Source: Asterias amurensis (taxonomy: Eukaryota > Echinodermata > Asteroidea > Forcipulatida > Asteriidae). Taken from it: a DNA stretch of 64,000 bases. A model generated the notes under the pieces. The model had not been told where the DNA came from, searched no databases, and saw only the letters and a list, made by a program, of their open reading frames with translations. Position numbers and translations under genes: made by a program. Of the stretch, positions 1-11,897 are shown in pieces. The first letter of the stretch is position 1; every line of letters starts with the position of its first letter. The stretch is taken from the NCBI RefSeq assembly GCF_032118995.1, contig NC_092648.1, positions 4,107,001 to 4,171,000 on the forward strand. Direction: 5' to 3'.

Positions 1-1229
1 TTGTCAATTCAGACATCCCCTAGCAAAACCTCGTTTACACAGCCAGCACGGAAATTAATTTGAAAACTTAGACTTGTGAACAAGTCGTAAAATGTTTGTC
101 TAGGTTGTTCCGTATAACAGCATGTGATATACTCTTCCCAGACTCTTACTCGTGACTTGTTAAACCATTTGGGAGCAAGCAGATTCATAAGCGCAGCACA
201 GTTATGCGAAAGCTGTTACCGCTACAACAAAAACATAAAACAATATTATTTTATACCAGCCGACATTGAACCTCAAGTTGTGCAAGTAATGCGTAATATG
301 TATACATACAAATTATAAGTAAACAAAATCAGTGTATCCCGCAACAAAAATATTTACTGCAACCCCTTTCTGCCAGAACTTTTTTATACTTATCCAATTA
401 AATTCCAATTAATTCTGATTAGTTGGCAGCCGGAATGCCGTTATGTTTACATTGTCACGACTAGTGATGCACTCTGTTTTGCGTCAAGAAAAATACTAGG
501 CCTTAAAGAAGCATTTTCTGCTATAAAGCAGCTTCATAAAATTGGTCCAAATTTAAAGAACCGGTTCCTCGTGCTCCACTGATTATTCAGACATCAAAAA
601 CACCTTAATATAATTAATTGATGGGTTATTTTGGGAAGAAAAGGTAATTACATTGTAAAGTTTTGAGATCTTCAAAAAACGGATCAACAACATTCATTCA
701 AAAAGGAGTAGGCCCTATAGTTTGAAAAAAAAATCCAGAGAAAAGAAACCTAGTATGAATCCAGAAGAATTGCCATTTTTACGAAAGACCTTTTGCAATT
801 ACAGCATCCTTAAAATATGTAAGTCAATTGATAACTTTTTAAATCTCCTTACCCTTTTCCAAAACAATGCTCTCTGTTTCTCAGTCGCGCGGAAGATATA
901 TTAACCATTGGATGGGTGTATAAATAACCTTATAAATTCTCAATAACTTTCAGACGCACTTCTTTGATCTGTCCTTTTGAGTTTTCTATTCAATTATACA
1001 CTTTATTCGGGAAAAGAAAATTATACCGATTGGTAAACACTATATTTATTTGAAACCAAAGCGCCAGGGTCATTTTAGGAGCAGAAATCTCTGACTGACC
1101 CTTGAATACAAATAAATATTCATCTATTGAGAATCAGTCCATTTTATTTACCAATATGGATTAGGGAGGCAAAATTAGCCTAACACACGCGGCAGTTGCT
1201 TTGATATGCAAATGAAGGAAACTTGATGC
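1..1229. other. No supported gene
   Basis: AT-rich sequence with short open frames only. One frame at 127-318 stays open for about 60 codons but has no good ATG start and no recognisable motif, so it is not called. I see no repeat structure of note. Confidence 0.5.
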
Positions 1230-1405
1230 ATCCGTGACGACCCAGCACAAAGCACTAAGCAGACCTGTGTGGGGACCGGGGGCGCACTGTCGAGCTCCTC
1301 TGAAGAAAATGGTTGCCTGCCGTGGCCGTCGAGCTGTGTCCTGCTCCAACAAAACGGAATTTTTCACCGGAGTTGCGAGGAAAATCTACATGAAAAGTGC
1401 AAATG
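1230..1405 (+). other. Candidate first exon, unknown transcript
   Basis: A locally GC-rich stretch ends in a strong donor, AAATG/GTGAGT, at 1405/1406. An octamer motif ATGCAAAT lies just upstream at 1205-1212. An ATG in good context (AAAATGG, 1309) opens 32 codons that run into the donor in phase 1, but joining to the next exon-like segment at 3510 closes that frame after a few codons. A second ATG forms the last three bases of the exon (1403-1405); spliced to 3510 it would give a 33-residue reading frame. The promoter and exon status are inference. The transcript could equally be non-coding. Confidence 0.3.
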
Positions 1406-2130
1406 GTGAGTTGAGAACATCCTCGTCATGAGAATTGAAGTGTTGGAATGGATTTATTGCCCATGTTTTGAAGGAATTTCGAGTGTTTTTCGGTGCATGC
1501 AAGGCGCGAGTTTTAAAATGAACTGCCTATCCAAACGTGTTGCCTTGCTTTTGATGTTCAGTCGATGCCATTGTTGAACATTGGGTCGGAGATTTGTTGC
1601 TAAACAACTTTCTCTCAATAACTTGAGTGCATCTGGAAGTTACTGAAATTTTATTAAAGCATAGCCTAGGTGCAAGTTGTAGTATGCAAAGCATTGCGTG
1701 CGTTTCCATACCAATGATTTTGTTCTTCCAACTTTGGGGTCATCATTTGATGTTGTCAACGTAATGCTCTTCTTTAGGAATAATTTATCAAGATTAAGAT
1801 AAAAGTGTCCACAAAATATATTGTCACTTGTTTTTTTTTAAAGACTGTCGGACAATCCATGTTTGGCAAGATGACAGCGCCGGGGTATCCAACCTTTTTG
1901 TTAAATAGACTCAAACCGCCTGAGGTCTGAAACAAGATTCTTGTATAATTTAATTTATTTTTTAGCTTTACCGTCGACTGTTAAAGTTAATATAACAGAA
2001 CTTATTTGTCAACTCCTTAAAGGCTAGTTTTCTTATTGTTATTTCTACTCTTTGTTTCCGCCTGAATCCCCATAGCGTTTTTATAAGTTTTTTCTTCTTT
2101 TCTTCTGGAATTGAAGCTTAATACTTGAGC
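1406..2130. other. Putative intron, no other feature
   Basis: AT-rich sequence following the donor at 1406. I see no open frame or repeat that can be supported. Confidence 0.4.
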
Positions 2131-2520
2131 TTAAAGGAACACATTGCCTTGGATCGGTCGAGTTGGTCTTTGAAAAGCGTTTGTAACCGTTTTTTATAAA
2201 ATGTATATGTGTAGAAAGATGTTGCAAAAGTAGTATACAATGATCCACACAAACATGCCTCAAAATTGCGTGGTTTTCCTTTTACCTCGTCGACTAACAC
2301 GTCGGCCATTTATGGGGGTCAAAATTTTGACTCCCATAAATGGCCGACCGTGTTAGTTCGCTCAGTAGAAGGAAAACCACGCAATTTCGAGGCAAACGAG
2401 TGTGGATCATTGTATTCTACTTTTAAAACATCTTTCCAACCATATGCATTATATAAAAAACGGTTACAAACGCTTTTGTTTTGACCAACTCGTCCGATCC
2501 AAGGCAACGTGTTCCTTTAA
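2131..2520. mobile_element. Foldback MITE, TTAA-ended
   Basis: A nearly full-length inverted repeat. The left arm begins TTAAAGGAACACATTGCC and the right arm ends with the imperfect complement GGCAACGTGTTCCTTTAA. The arms are about 190 bp each and meet near 2,325 in a short loop. TTAA at both ends fits a TTAA-target (piggyBac-like) MITE. It has no coding capacity; open frames inside it are arm artefacts. Confidence 0.85.
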
Positions 2521-2654
2521 AAAGGTGAAGTTCTCAAGTTATAAACCACAGCTTGGCTAGCTTGCTAATTATGCCATGAATTTGGTTTACATTCTTAGTT
2601 TGTTAATTAAAATCACGTGATCTTCATTTGAATATTTATTTAGTCAATATTTGC

Positions 2655-2905
2655 AGCACCATATCTCAAGAACTACACAACCGATTTGCAATTTCTTTTC
2701 AGTTATATAGATCCTTTGAGCATTGGAAAGTGAACTTGGGTTACCGTGACCCCATCTTGACCCCTACTTTAGGGTCAACCGGAAGTGGGACCAAAATCAA
2801 AACCATCACTGATTTTCAATTTTGTTTTCAGTTATATACCTTGTGAGCAATGAAGATTGAACTTGGCTTGACCTCATACCTTAAATTCTGATTCAACCGG
2901 AAGTA
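2655..2905. repeat. Two diverged ~120-bp direct repeats
   Basis: Two adjacent copies each contain TTTTCAGTTATAT, a short spacer, a GAACTTGG box and an 'accggaagt-ggacc' end. A third, more diverged copy lies at 4590-4780. These look like an old dispersed repeat; the family is not recognised. Confidence 0.5.
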
Positions 2906-3509
2906 GGACCATTTCTATGGAATTACACAACATTTCTTGAAGACTCTTTGAGCACTTAAGGTTAAACCTTATTAACTGTGAACTCATGTTAATCTTAACT
3001 TTAAGTCTCAAATGTTTTATTGAAAAATCACTGAATAAACCTAGTCATCACCATTCCTCAACATTCCTCACCATTTTTTAAATAACTCTTGCTTATTTTG
3101 ATTGCAACAATCAAAATAAATCTTATTTGAATGTGACTTCCTCTGAAGAGAGGTGGTTTTGGTTGTGCACTTTTTGCAAGCAATCTACTGGATTGGTTTC
3201 ATTGTGAGAGCTCGGTGATAACGAGCTCACATCGTCACCAATCCTTGAAAGCTTCTAGGCATCTAATGTCATAGAAATTCACTGTAATGTATGGTGTGTT
3301 TTTTGGTTGTTTTTTTTTGCAATCATGCTATGCACATGTGTACCCAAAAATTTTTCTTTACGCCTTTTGTGCACTTAACTTTTTGTTGAAAGTAAACAAA
3401 ATCCTTTTGTATGAGTTTAGTTAAAAATTTCTGTCTTATGAAGGGTTAAATAACAAATTATGCGCACTGTTTATGTTGCAATAAGAGCTGTTATATTTAT
3501 CTTTCACAG

Positions 3510-3644
3510 CACGAGGGAGCCGATGACGTACAACCCAAGTGTGCAAGTAACAATGTTGAAGGCTTAGAGCATTTCTTTAAGACGTTCTACACATCAAAGA
3601 ATCAATGATGAACAACCAAGCAACTTGACTGTAACCTGCTGTTG
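3510..3644 (+). other. Candidate internal exon, unknown transcript
   Basis: The acceptor is a pyrimidine-rich tract ending TTTCACAG (3509) and the donor is TTG/GTAAGT (3644/3645), enclosing 135 bp. Frame 0 is open for 32 codons before a TGA and has a plausible protein-like composition (HEGADDVQPKC at the start). It could be read from the ATG that ends the candidate exon at 1405. The residues match no family I recognise. It could also be a non-coding exon. Confidence 0.35.
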
Positions 3645-4097
3645 GTAAGTTCCTACAATCAGTCTGGTAAATAAACTGCTCACTCCTTCACAAAAGTGAA
3701 AGGAAACTCCTGAACATTGAGACGTCTGTTCATTCATTGATCTATTGCAGTTTCCTTAATATAAAAATGTTTCATCACTTTCTCTTAGTTGTTCAAGTTG
3801 TTGACAGCGGAGAAGCCAAACTTAAAATGGATTAGGCAATTTCATTGTAACAAAAACATTTACAGTAGAGGATTTTTGTCCAGTAAACTTCATTCTAGTT
3901 TAGTGTCCTTTTTTTGAGGGGGGGGGGGGGGGTATGTGAAGCAAATAGTTGTAAGTTCTTTTGTGGCAAAAAAATTATCTTACACAAACCTCAAGTTTAT
4001 GCAGAATGACATTGGTTAATATGTTTACATGTAATTGTAATGTTTCATTTGAACACTTAGTAAAAGGAAACATTTTAAATATCATATTCTTAAAGTA

Positions 4098-4408
4098 AAA
4101 GGAACGTTACAGAATTGGTAAGAAACAAAAATTGTGAAGATCACAGATTTACATAAAACTTACACAGTCTAATGATGATGATAGTGGAAAACATCCCTTG
4201 AAATGTTTCTGTCTGAAATTTCATATTTGATGAGAAATAAATAATCTAGTTTTGATCAGTGCAACATTTGTTATCGGTTTGTCACTATTCTCTCGTGACC
4301 CAGATGGCCGATTGATCTCAAACTTCTACAGGTTTGTCAGTTTATGTATATGGTGGATTACATAAAGTGCTTACACTGCCAGCAAAACAAATTCTGCAAT
4401 GTTCCTTT
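4098..4408. mobile_element. MITE, AAAGGAAC-ended
   Basis: The terminal inverted repeats read AAAGGAACGTTACAGAATT on the left and its imperfect complement at 4388-4408. The interior (CACAGATTTACA, then a block resembling CTTGAAAT) resembles the interior of the element at 32331-32695, so the two probably belong to related TTAA MITE families. Confidence 0.7.
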
Positions 4409-4514
4409 AAAAAACATTTGCTTGTCCTGAAATAGAATTGATTTTTAGACTGTTTGTACTTTGAAGGCGTGTCATCTAGCCGTAGATAATATCTACCTGT
4501 AACTTAAATTCTGA

Positions 4515-4600
4515 AGACATCATGCGGTCGCTAGCCTAACTCAGATGCATAGTTTTTCCCTTCAGATTGATGACAGATAATAACAAATTAAAACAACCGA
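4515..4600. repeat. Flanking repeat shared with 13,035-13,110
   Basis: A segment containing CATCATGC, TAGCCTAAC and 'ccttcagattgatgacaga' recurs, diverged, at 13,035-13,110. The two copies bracket the whole minisatellite and exon-module region, which suggests that the flanks took part in an early duplication. Each copy carries an acceptor-like pyrimidine tract ending CAG. Confidence 0.45.
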
Positions 4601-4778
4601 TTTTCAATTTGTTTTCAGTTATAGTTTGATTAAGCATAAGGAAGATTGAACTTGGGTAACTGTGACCCCATGTTGACTTGAACTTGACCATAACTCAAGA
4701 CCTACACAGCCAACTCCACAATTTATTTCAGTTATATACCCTGTGTCACCAATTTGCCTTTACTTTCGGGTCAAGAAC

Positions 4779-5025
4779 TGGGCCCAATTTCATAGAGCTG
4801 CAAAGCATAAAAATTTGCTTAGCATGAAATGTTTGCCTTGATAAAAACAGGATTACCAACCAAATTTTCACGTGATTTTCAGGATAGGCAAACAACAGCT
4901 GAATACCAGACTAACAAGCAATATGCAACAAATGAAAATATGGTTGGTAATCCTGGTTTTACCAAGGAAGAAATTTCTTGCTAAGCAAATTTTTGTGCTT
5001 AGCAGCTCTATGAAATTGGGCCCTG
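4779..5025. mobile_element. Foldback MITE, GGGCCCAATTTCAT ends
   Basis: The left end CTGGGCCCAATTTCATAGAG and its complement at 5006-5025 form terminal inverted repeats. The subterminal GCTTAGCA motifs are also inverted. Solo fragments of the same family lie at 49,893-49,976, near 61,670-61,730 and near 62,880-62,950. Confidence 0.8.
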
Positions 5026-5179
5026 GTTGGAAAACGATGAACTAAATATATGAAAGGCCTACTGTTTGCTTATAAAACTTTACTCTTTTTACAGCAGGAT
5101 TCCCATCAAAAGCTGTTCCACTAAAATGAAATTGTATCTTAGCTTCATTTAAATTCAACTAACTTTTTTATTCTGCAGA

Positions 5180-5308
5180 CAAAAAGGTGAGCCACCCTCC
5201 AAAGATGTTGGCACATAAACATCATCCAAGTGAATGTCAGGGGAATTGAGATGCACACCTATATCCCATGTCAACCCAATGAAGATGTACACCCAGATAG
5301 TAGGAGTA
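5180..5308 (+). other. Exon-like module 0 (diverged)
   Basis: A pyrimidine tract ending TTCTGCAG (5179) precedes a 129-bp segment that ends at a GTAAGT donor (5309). The short stretch CCCTCCAAAGATGTTGG resembles CCATCCAAAGTGTTGG of the module at 6299. It is therefore read as a diverged outlier of the module series. No frame is open throughout. Confidence 0.35.
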
Positions 5309-6298
5309 AGTAGGAAACAGATTTTCCCCGGTTTTTTGTACATTGGGCTGTTTTTAAAGCAGTGTCATCATACATTTATGCCACCACATCTTGGAACTGC
5401 ATTCAGCCCATGTGAAGATGAACTGGCAATGGTTGCCCAGAATGGTTGTTAAGATATATGGCAATTGGTGTCCAGATGTAGGGCAGTTGGTGCCCAGATG
5501 ACTGGCAATTGGTGTCCAGATGTAGGGCAGTTGGTGCCCAGATGACTGGCAATGGTTGCCCAGATGTAGGGCAGTTGGTGCCCAGATGACTGGCAATGGT
5601 TGCTCAGATGTAAGGTATTAGTTGCCCTGATGGCAGTTGCCCAGATTTAAGGCAATGGTTGCCCAGACCATTGGCATAGGTGCTCGGTGTTTGGCAATGG
5701 TTGCCCAGATGTACAATAATGGTTGCCCAAATGACTGGCAATGGTTGCCCGGTCTGTTTGGGCAATGATTGCTAAGATAAATGGCAATGGTTGCCCAGTT
5801 GTAGGGCAACCGTTGGGCAATGGTAGCACAAATGACTGCCATTTGGGTGCCCCGCTGTATAATGCTTACCCCAGATGTAGGGGGTGGTTGTAAAAAGACA
5901 GGCAATGGTTGCCCTGATGAATGAGCAATGGTTTCCTAGTAAAGCGACAATGGCTGCATATATGACTGGCAATGATTGCCCAGTCTATGGGGCAATGGTT
6001 GCCCAGTTGTAGGGCAATCAATGCACTGGCTTTGGTTGAACCATTGTATGGCAATGGTTGCCCAGATGACTTGCATTTGTTGCCCAGATGATTTGTTATG
6101 GTTGCCCAGATGACTGGCAATGGTTGCCCAGGTATCAAAACTGGTTGCCTAGATCTTTTTCATCGGTTGTTCGTTTTGCAATGAATGCCTAGAAGATGGC
6201 ATTGGTTGCCAAGAGAAGCTAGCTAAAGTTTCAAAACTGAATTAAATGTTAAACCAAGTTTTACATGATTTAGACATTTTTGTTTGTGCCCTTTCTAG

Positions 6299-6404
6299 AA
6301 ATGCGTGCCATTTTTCGATGAGTACCCATCCAAAGTGTTGGTGTCAGAAACCTGCAAGTGCTTACCATCTACCTAATCATCCATCGTCCATCTACACAAC
6401 TTAG
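6299..6404 (+). other. Exon-like module 1
   Basis: The acceptor is CCCTTTCTAG (6298) and the donor TTAG/GTATGT (6404/6405). The frame starting K-C-V-P-F is open for 25 codons and then meets TAA. This copy keeps the 'CCATCCAAAG' segment that the middle copies have lost. The 22-bp minisatellite lies on both sides. Confidence 0.6.
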
Positions 6405-7272
6405 GTATGTAAACTCCCTTGTATGGCTTAGTTGCCCAGGTAATTAGCAAAGGTTGCCTTGATGAATGACAATGGTTGCCTTCATAAATGGCAATTGGTT
6501 GCCCAGATGACTAGCAAAGATTGCCAAGATGTTTGGCAATTGGTGCCCAGATGTATGGCAATAGTTGCCCAGATGGCAGTTTTTGCCTAGATGTAGGGTA
6601 ATGGTTGCGCAGATAATGCAAAACATATGGTTTTTACTGTCATTGGTTGCCCAGATAAATGGAAAGGTTGCCCAGATGTAGGCCTATGGCAAAAGTTGCT
6701 CAGATAAATTGCAATGGTTGCCCTTGTGAAGAACAGTGATTGCCCGAATGACTGGCAATGGTTGCCAAGATGTTTGCAATTGCTGCCAGGATGTATGGAT
6801 GGGAGCCCAGTGTATGGCAAGGTTGCCCAGATTATTTGTCAATAGGTGCTCAGTTGTTTTGTAATGTTTGCCCAGATCTATGATAAGAGTTGGCCAGATG
6901 ACTGGCAAGGGTTGCCCAAATCAATGGCAATGGTTGCCCAGATGTATGGCAATGGTCGAACAAATTACTGGCAGTTAATACCCATATATAGGGAAATTAT
7001 GGTTGACCAGATGACTGGCAATGGTTGCCCAGATGTTGGGCAATTGATGCCAGAATGTATAGTATCGGTTGCCCAGATGATAGACAATGGTTGCCCAGTT
7101 TTATGGCAATCGTTGCCCAGATGTTTTGCAATGGTTGCCTAGATCATTGTCGATGATTGATCTGTTTTATGGCTATTGATGCCTAGATAATGGTAATGGT
7201 TGCCAAGCGGACGAGCTATAGTTGCCCAGCTGAATTAAATCTCAACCTTGATTCAATTTCACCCCTTTCTAG

Positions 7273-7360
7273 AAATGCGTGCCACACACAGTAATGATGT
7301 CAGAGACCTGCAAGTGCCTACCATCTACCCAGTCATCCATCAACCATCTACACAACATAG
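7273..7360 (+). other. Exon-like module 2
   Basis: The acceptor is CCCTTTCTAG and the donor ATAG/GTATGT. The module is 88 bp, shortened by an internal deletion after the K-C-V-P codons. The frame from the acceptor is open to the donor (29 codons plus one base). Confidence 0.6.
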
Positions 7361-7389
7361 GTATGTCAAATCCATTTTTGAATGGTTTA

Positions 7390-8193
7390 TTTGCCCAGAG
7401 AATTGGCAATGGTAGCCCAGATGTATGGCAATGGTCGCCCAGATGTATGGCAATGGTCGCCCAGATAACAACAAACAACAAACAACAAACAACAACAGAT
7501 GGCAGTTATTGCCCAGTAGTTGGGCAATATAATGCCAAGATGATTGGCGTTGGATGCCCAGATGACTGGCGTTGGATGCCCAGATGACTGGCATTGGATG
7601 CCCAGATGACTGGCATTGGTTGCCCATATCATTGGCAATAGGGGCTATAGTCGTATGGCCATGGTTGCCCAGATGCTTGTGATGGTTGTCCATATGGCAA
7701 TGTTTGCCTAGATAGCATTGGTTGCCCAGATGAATAGCACTAGGTTGCCCAGATGAATAGTAATAGTTGCCCTGATGACTGGCAATATGTGCTCAGTTTG
7801 TATGGCAAGGGTTGCCCAGATGACTGGCATTGGTTGCCCTGTCATTGGCAATGGTCGACTAATTATTATAACTGTATGCCCTTGGTTGCCCAGATGCTTG
7901 TGATGGTTGCCCAGACGGCAATGGTTGCCAAGATGAATGGCAAATGGTTGCCCCATTGAATGGCAGTGGTTGGCCTTATTATTGACAATGGTTGCCTACT
8001 TGTATGCCCTTTGTTGCATAGATGCATGGCATTGTTGCCCAGGTTGCAATGGTTTCCAAGATTAATGGCAATATGGTTGCCCAGATGGCTAGCATTTGTT
8101 GCCCCAATGTATGGCAATGGATGCCCAGATTATGGCAATGGTTGCCCAGATCATTGTCAATGATTGATCTGTTGTATGGCTATTGTTGCCTAG
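7390..8193. repeat. Minisatellite block with AAC-rich insert
   Basis: This is part of the 22-bp array. It includes a short (AACAACA)-type run at 7468-7497 and four close tandem units of a 'CCCAGATGACTGGC' variant at 7557-7620, a local recent expansion. Confidence 0.6.
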
Positions 8194-8200
8194 ATAATGG

Positions 8201-8533
8201 GCGGCATGGTTGGTTTGTTCGTAAAGCGCTCACCTCTCACCATGGTGACCCCGGTTCAATTCCCGGTTGGGGCCACATGTGAGTTGAGTTGTGCGTTGGT
8301 TCTCTGCTGTGCCACGAGGGTTTTCCAGACCATCCGGTTTTCCTCCCTCAGGAAAAAATCAAACACTTTCGATCTTGGCTGCGCTCCGTGGTCTTAATGG
8401 GTTGATGTGGCTGGCAGCTGAATGTGCCCTTGCATGCCTGCTTCTTGAACACGTTGTAGCCGCGTCCTTTGCAATTCAGCTCTTAGCTGCGAGTAAGGAC
8501 GATTAGCCCCCCAAATTATTAATTATTATCATT
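8201..8533 (+). mobile_element. tRNA-derived SINE in the minisatellite
   Basis: The head has tRNA-like A and B boxes (GGTTCAATTCCCGG is the B-box region). A non-tRNA body follows, with an ATTATTATCATTAT tail. A target duplication ATAATGG flanks it (8194-8200 and 8534-8540). The uninterrupted minisatellite sequence 'tagataatggtaatgg' survives in other copies, for example near 7,185, which confirms the junctions. It is non-coding and was presumably mobilised by a LINE. Confidence 0.8.
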
Positions 8534-8619
8534 ATAATGGTAATGGTTGCCAAGAGGTCTAGCTATAGTTGCCCAGATGAATTAAATCTCAACCTTGATT
8601 TCATTTCTCCCCTTTCTAG

Positions 8620-8721
8620 AAATGCGTGCCATTCTTGGATGAATACACACAGTAATGATGACAGAGACCTACAAGTGCCTACCATCTACCCAGTCATCCC
8701 TGTAGCATCTACACAACATAG
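8620..8721 (+). other. Exon-like module 3
   Basis: The acceptor is CCCTTTCTAG and the donor CATAG/GTATGT, enclosing 102 bp. The K-C-V-P-F frame closes at codon 12 because a short internal segment is missing relative to modules 1 and 7. The splice signals are intact. Confidence 0.6.
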
Positions 8722-9725
8722 GTATGTAAAATCCCATTTTTGATTGGTTCCTAAGCCCAGATCATTGGCAATGGTTGCCTTGATGTATGGCAATGGTTGC
8801 TTGATCAATTGCAATGGTTGCCCAGGTGTATGGCAATGATTGCCCAGATAAATGCCCATGGTTGCCAAGATCAATTGCAACGGTTGCCCTGATGACTCAC
8901 ACTGGTTGCCCGATCAATTGCAATGGTTGCCTTGATGTATGGCAATGGTTGCTTGATCAATTGTAATGGTTGCCCATGTGTATGGCAATGATTGCCCAGA
9001 TAAATGCCCATGGTTGCCAAGATCAATTGCAACGGTTGCCCTGATGAATAACATTGGTTGCCCAGATGTATTGCAATGGTTGCCCTGATGAATGACATTG
9101 GTTGCCCAGATGTATTGCCATGGTTGCCCCAATGAATGACATTGGTTGCCCTGATGATTGACATATGGTTGCCCAGATGAATTACAGTGATTGCCCAGGT
9201 GAGAGGTGACATGCATCGGTTGTCCATATTATTGACAATGGTTGCCCACTTGTATGCCCTTTGTTGCCCAGATGCATGGCATTGTTGCCCAGATTGCAAT
9301 GGTGTCCCAGATGAATGGCAATATGGTTGCCCAGATGGCTGGCGTTGGTTGCCCCAATGTATGGCAATGGTCGCCAAGATTTATTGCAATGGTTGCCAAG
9401 ATGACTGGCAATGGTTTCCCAGGTCTTTGTTGCCCAGATGCATGGCATTGTTGCCCAGATTGCAATGGTGTCCCAGATGAATGGTAATATGGTTGCCCAG
9501 ATGGCTAGCGTTGGTTGCCCCTATGTATGGCAATGGATGCCCAGATTTATTGCAATGGTTGCCAAGATGACTGGCAATGGTTTCCCAGGTGATTGTCAAT
9601 GGTTGCTCTGTTGTATGGCAATTGTTGCCTAGATAATGGTAATGGTTGCCAAGAGGACGAGCTATAGTTGCCCAGATGAGTTCAATCTCAACCTTGATTT
9701 CATTTCTCATTTCTCCCCTTTCTAG

Positions 9726-9827
9726 AAATGCGTGCCATTCTTGGATGAATACACAAAGTACTGGTGTCAGAGACCTACAAGTGCCTACCATCTACCCAGT
9801 CATCTATGTAGCATCTACACAACATAG
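9726..9827 (+). other. Exon-like module 4
   Basis: The acceptor is CCCTTTCTAG and the donor CATAG/GTATGT, enclosing 102 bp. The K-C-V-P-F frame is open until a TAG formed by the last three bases of the module (33 codons). Relative to modules 1 and 7 it is read in a shifted frame after the first ten codons. Confidence 0.6.
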
Positions 9828-9877
9828 GTATGTAAAATCAAAAATATGGTTGCCAGATGAATTACAGTGATTGTCCC

Positions 9878-10050
9878 GGGGTCGATTTCACAAAGGTAGT
9901 CCTAACTTAGGACTAGTCCTAAGCAATGCTAAGAGATAGGACTGGTCCTAAGTTAGGACCAGTAACTCATCCCAACTCAGGACTGATCCTATCTCTTAGC
10001 ATTGCCTAGGACTAGTCCTAAGTTAGGACTACCTTTGTGAAATCCACCCC
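9878..10050. mobile_element. Foldback MITE, TTTCACAAAG ends
   Basis: The ends are GGGGTCGATTTCACAAAGGT and its near complement at 10,031-10,050. The arms are rich in the palindrome TCCTAACTTAGGA. It is inserted in the 22-bp array. Related elements lie at 50,580-50,685, 50,850-50,972 and 58,709-58,870. Confidence 0.8.
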
Positions 10051-10372
10051 AGGTGATATGCAATGGTTGCCCATATCATTGGCAATAGTTGTCTAGTTGT
10101 GTGCCCTTTGTTGCCCAGATGCATGGCATTGTTGCCCAAATTCGTTGGTGTCCAAGATAATGGCAATATGGTTGCCCAGATGGCTAGCATTGGTTGCCCA
10201 AACTTATGGCAATGGATGCCCAGATTTATGGTAATGGTTTTTCAGGTGACTGGCAATGGTTGCCCAGATTATTGTCAATGGTTGCGCTGTTGTATTGCTA
10301 TTGTTACCTAGATAATGGTTATGGTTGCTAAGAGGACAAGCTATAGTTGCCCAGTTGAACTAATCTCAACCT

Positions 10373-10695
10373 CATAATAACAAGTTCTTATATAGCGCAT
10401 TTCACAATAAACCGTATCAATATGCTTTACTTTAGTCCCCTGGTCCCTTTAATCTTTATCAGTTCCTATTAGGGAGTATACAGCCCCGAGCTGCCGTGGC
10501 GCTCCGAAAGCTTTTCATTCACAATATCAGCCTCTACCCTCGCAGGTACCCATTTATTCCCCTGGGTGAAGAGAAGCAATTATAGTAAAGTATCTTGCTC
10601 AAGGACACAAGTGTCACGAGCGGGATTCGAACCCACACTCCGGTGAATTAGCACCAGAACTTGAATTCGATGCTCTTAACCACTCGGCCATGACA
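10373..10695 (-). mobile_element. tRNA-derived SINE, Leu/Ser-like head
   Basis: On the minus strand the element starts at 10695 with TGTCATGGCCGAGTGGTTAA, a Leu/Ser-type A box, then a B box (GGGTTCGAATCCCGC) and the acceptor-stem complement CGTGACA. A GC-rich body and an 'ATAAGAACTTGTTATTAT' tail follow. It is flanked by CTCAACCT (10365-10372) and CTCTACCT (10696-10703), an 8-bp target duplication with one mismatch. It sits in the intron-like leader just upstream of module 5. Confidence 0.8.
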
Positions 10696-10726
10696 CTCTA
10701 CCTTGATTTCTTTTTCCCTTTTTCAG

Positions 10727-10828
10727 AAATGCGTGCCATTCTTGGATGAATACACACAGTAATGGTGTCAGAGACCTGCAAGTGCCTACCATCTACCCAG
10801 TCATCTATGTAGCATCTACACAACATAG
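10727..10828 (+). other. Exon-like module 5
   Basis: The acceptor tract is TTTTTCCCTTTTTCAG, a TCAG rather than TCTAG variant, still 3' splice-site like. The donor is CATAG/GTATGT, enclosing 102 bp. The K-C-V-P-F frame closes at codon 12, as in module 3. A SINE occupies the leader 31 bp upstream without destroying the acceptor tract. Confidence 0.6.
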
Positions 10829-11812
10829 GTATGTAAAATCACATTTGTGATTGGTTTATTTGCCCAGATAATTGGCATTGGTTGCCCAGATGTATGGCGA
10901 TGGTGGCCCATATGACTGGCATTGGCTGCCCATATCATAGGCAACAGTTGCCTATGGTTGCCAAGATGACTGACATTGGTTGCCCCATTGTATGGCAATT
11001 GTTGTCCAGATAAATGCCAATGGTTGCCCAGATGTAGGGCAGTGATGGTCAGATGACTGTCAATGGTTGCACAAAATGACTTGCATTGATTGCCCTGTTA
11101 ATGGGTCAATGATTGCCCAGTAAACAATAGTTGCCCTTTTAACTGGCAGTAATTGCTCAGATGAATAGCAATGGTGTACCCCAGCTCTAGGGCAATGGTT
11201 GCATAAATGACTGGTAATTATTGCCCAGATGACTGGCAAAGGTTTCCCAGAAAAGGGGTTGGTTGCCCTGAAGAATGGCAAGTGTTGCCAAGATGAATGG
11301 TGATGAGTGCCTTATGTAGGGCAATTGTTGCCTTGTTGAATGGCAGTGGTTGTCCAGTTGTATGGCAAGGGTTGCCCCAAGGAATGGCATGTTGCCCATA
11401 TTGTTGACAATGGTTGCCCACTTGTATGCCCTTTGTTCCCTTGATGCATGGCATTGTTGCCCAGATTGCAATGGTGTCCCGATAAATGGCAGTATGGGTG
11501 TCCAGATGGCTAGCATTGGTTGCCCCATAATGTATGGCAGTGGATGCCCAGATTTATGGCAATGGTTTCCCAGGTGACTGGCAATGGTTGCCCCGGTTAA
11601 ATGGTATGGTTGCCAAGATGACTGGCAATGGTTGCCAAGATGACTGGCAATGGTTGCCAAGATGACTGGCAATGGTTGCCCAGATCATTGTCAGTGGTTG
11701 CTCTGTTGTATGGCAATTGTGGCCTAGATAGTGGTAATGGTTGCCAAGAGGACGAGCTATAGTTGCCCAGTTGAATTAAATCTCAACCTTGATTTCATTT
11801 TCCTCTTTTTAG

Positions 11813-11897
11813 AAATGCGTGCCATTCTTGGATGAATACACAAAGGTGTCGGAGACCTGCAAGTGCCTGCCCTATCATCCATCAACCATCTACACAG
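11813..11897 (+). other. Exon-like module 6
   Basis: The acceptor is TCCTCTTTTTAG and the donor CACAG/GTATGT. It is shortened to 85 bp by internal losses. The K-C-V-P-F start is conserved. Confidence 0.55.

Noticed and set aside
127-318. 64-codon plus frame
   Set aside because: No ATG start in good context, no splice signal and no recognisable motif.
10615-10695. Functional Leu/Ser tRNA gene
   Set aside because: The head is tRNA-like with a paired acceptor stem, but it is continuous with a SINE body and tail and has target-site repeats.
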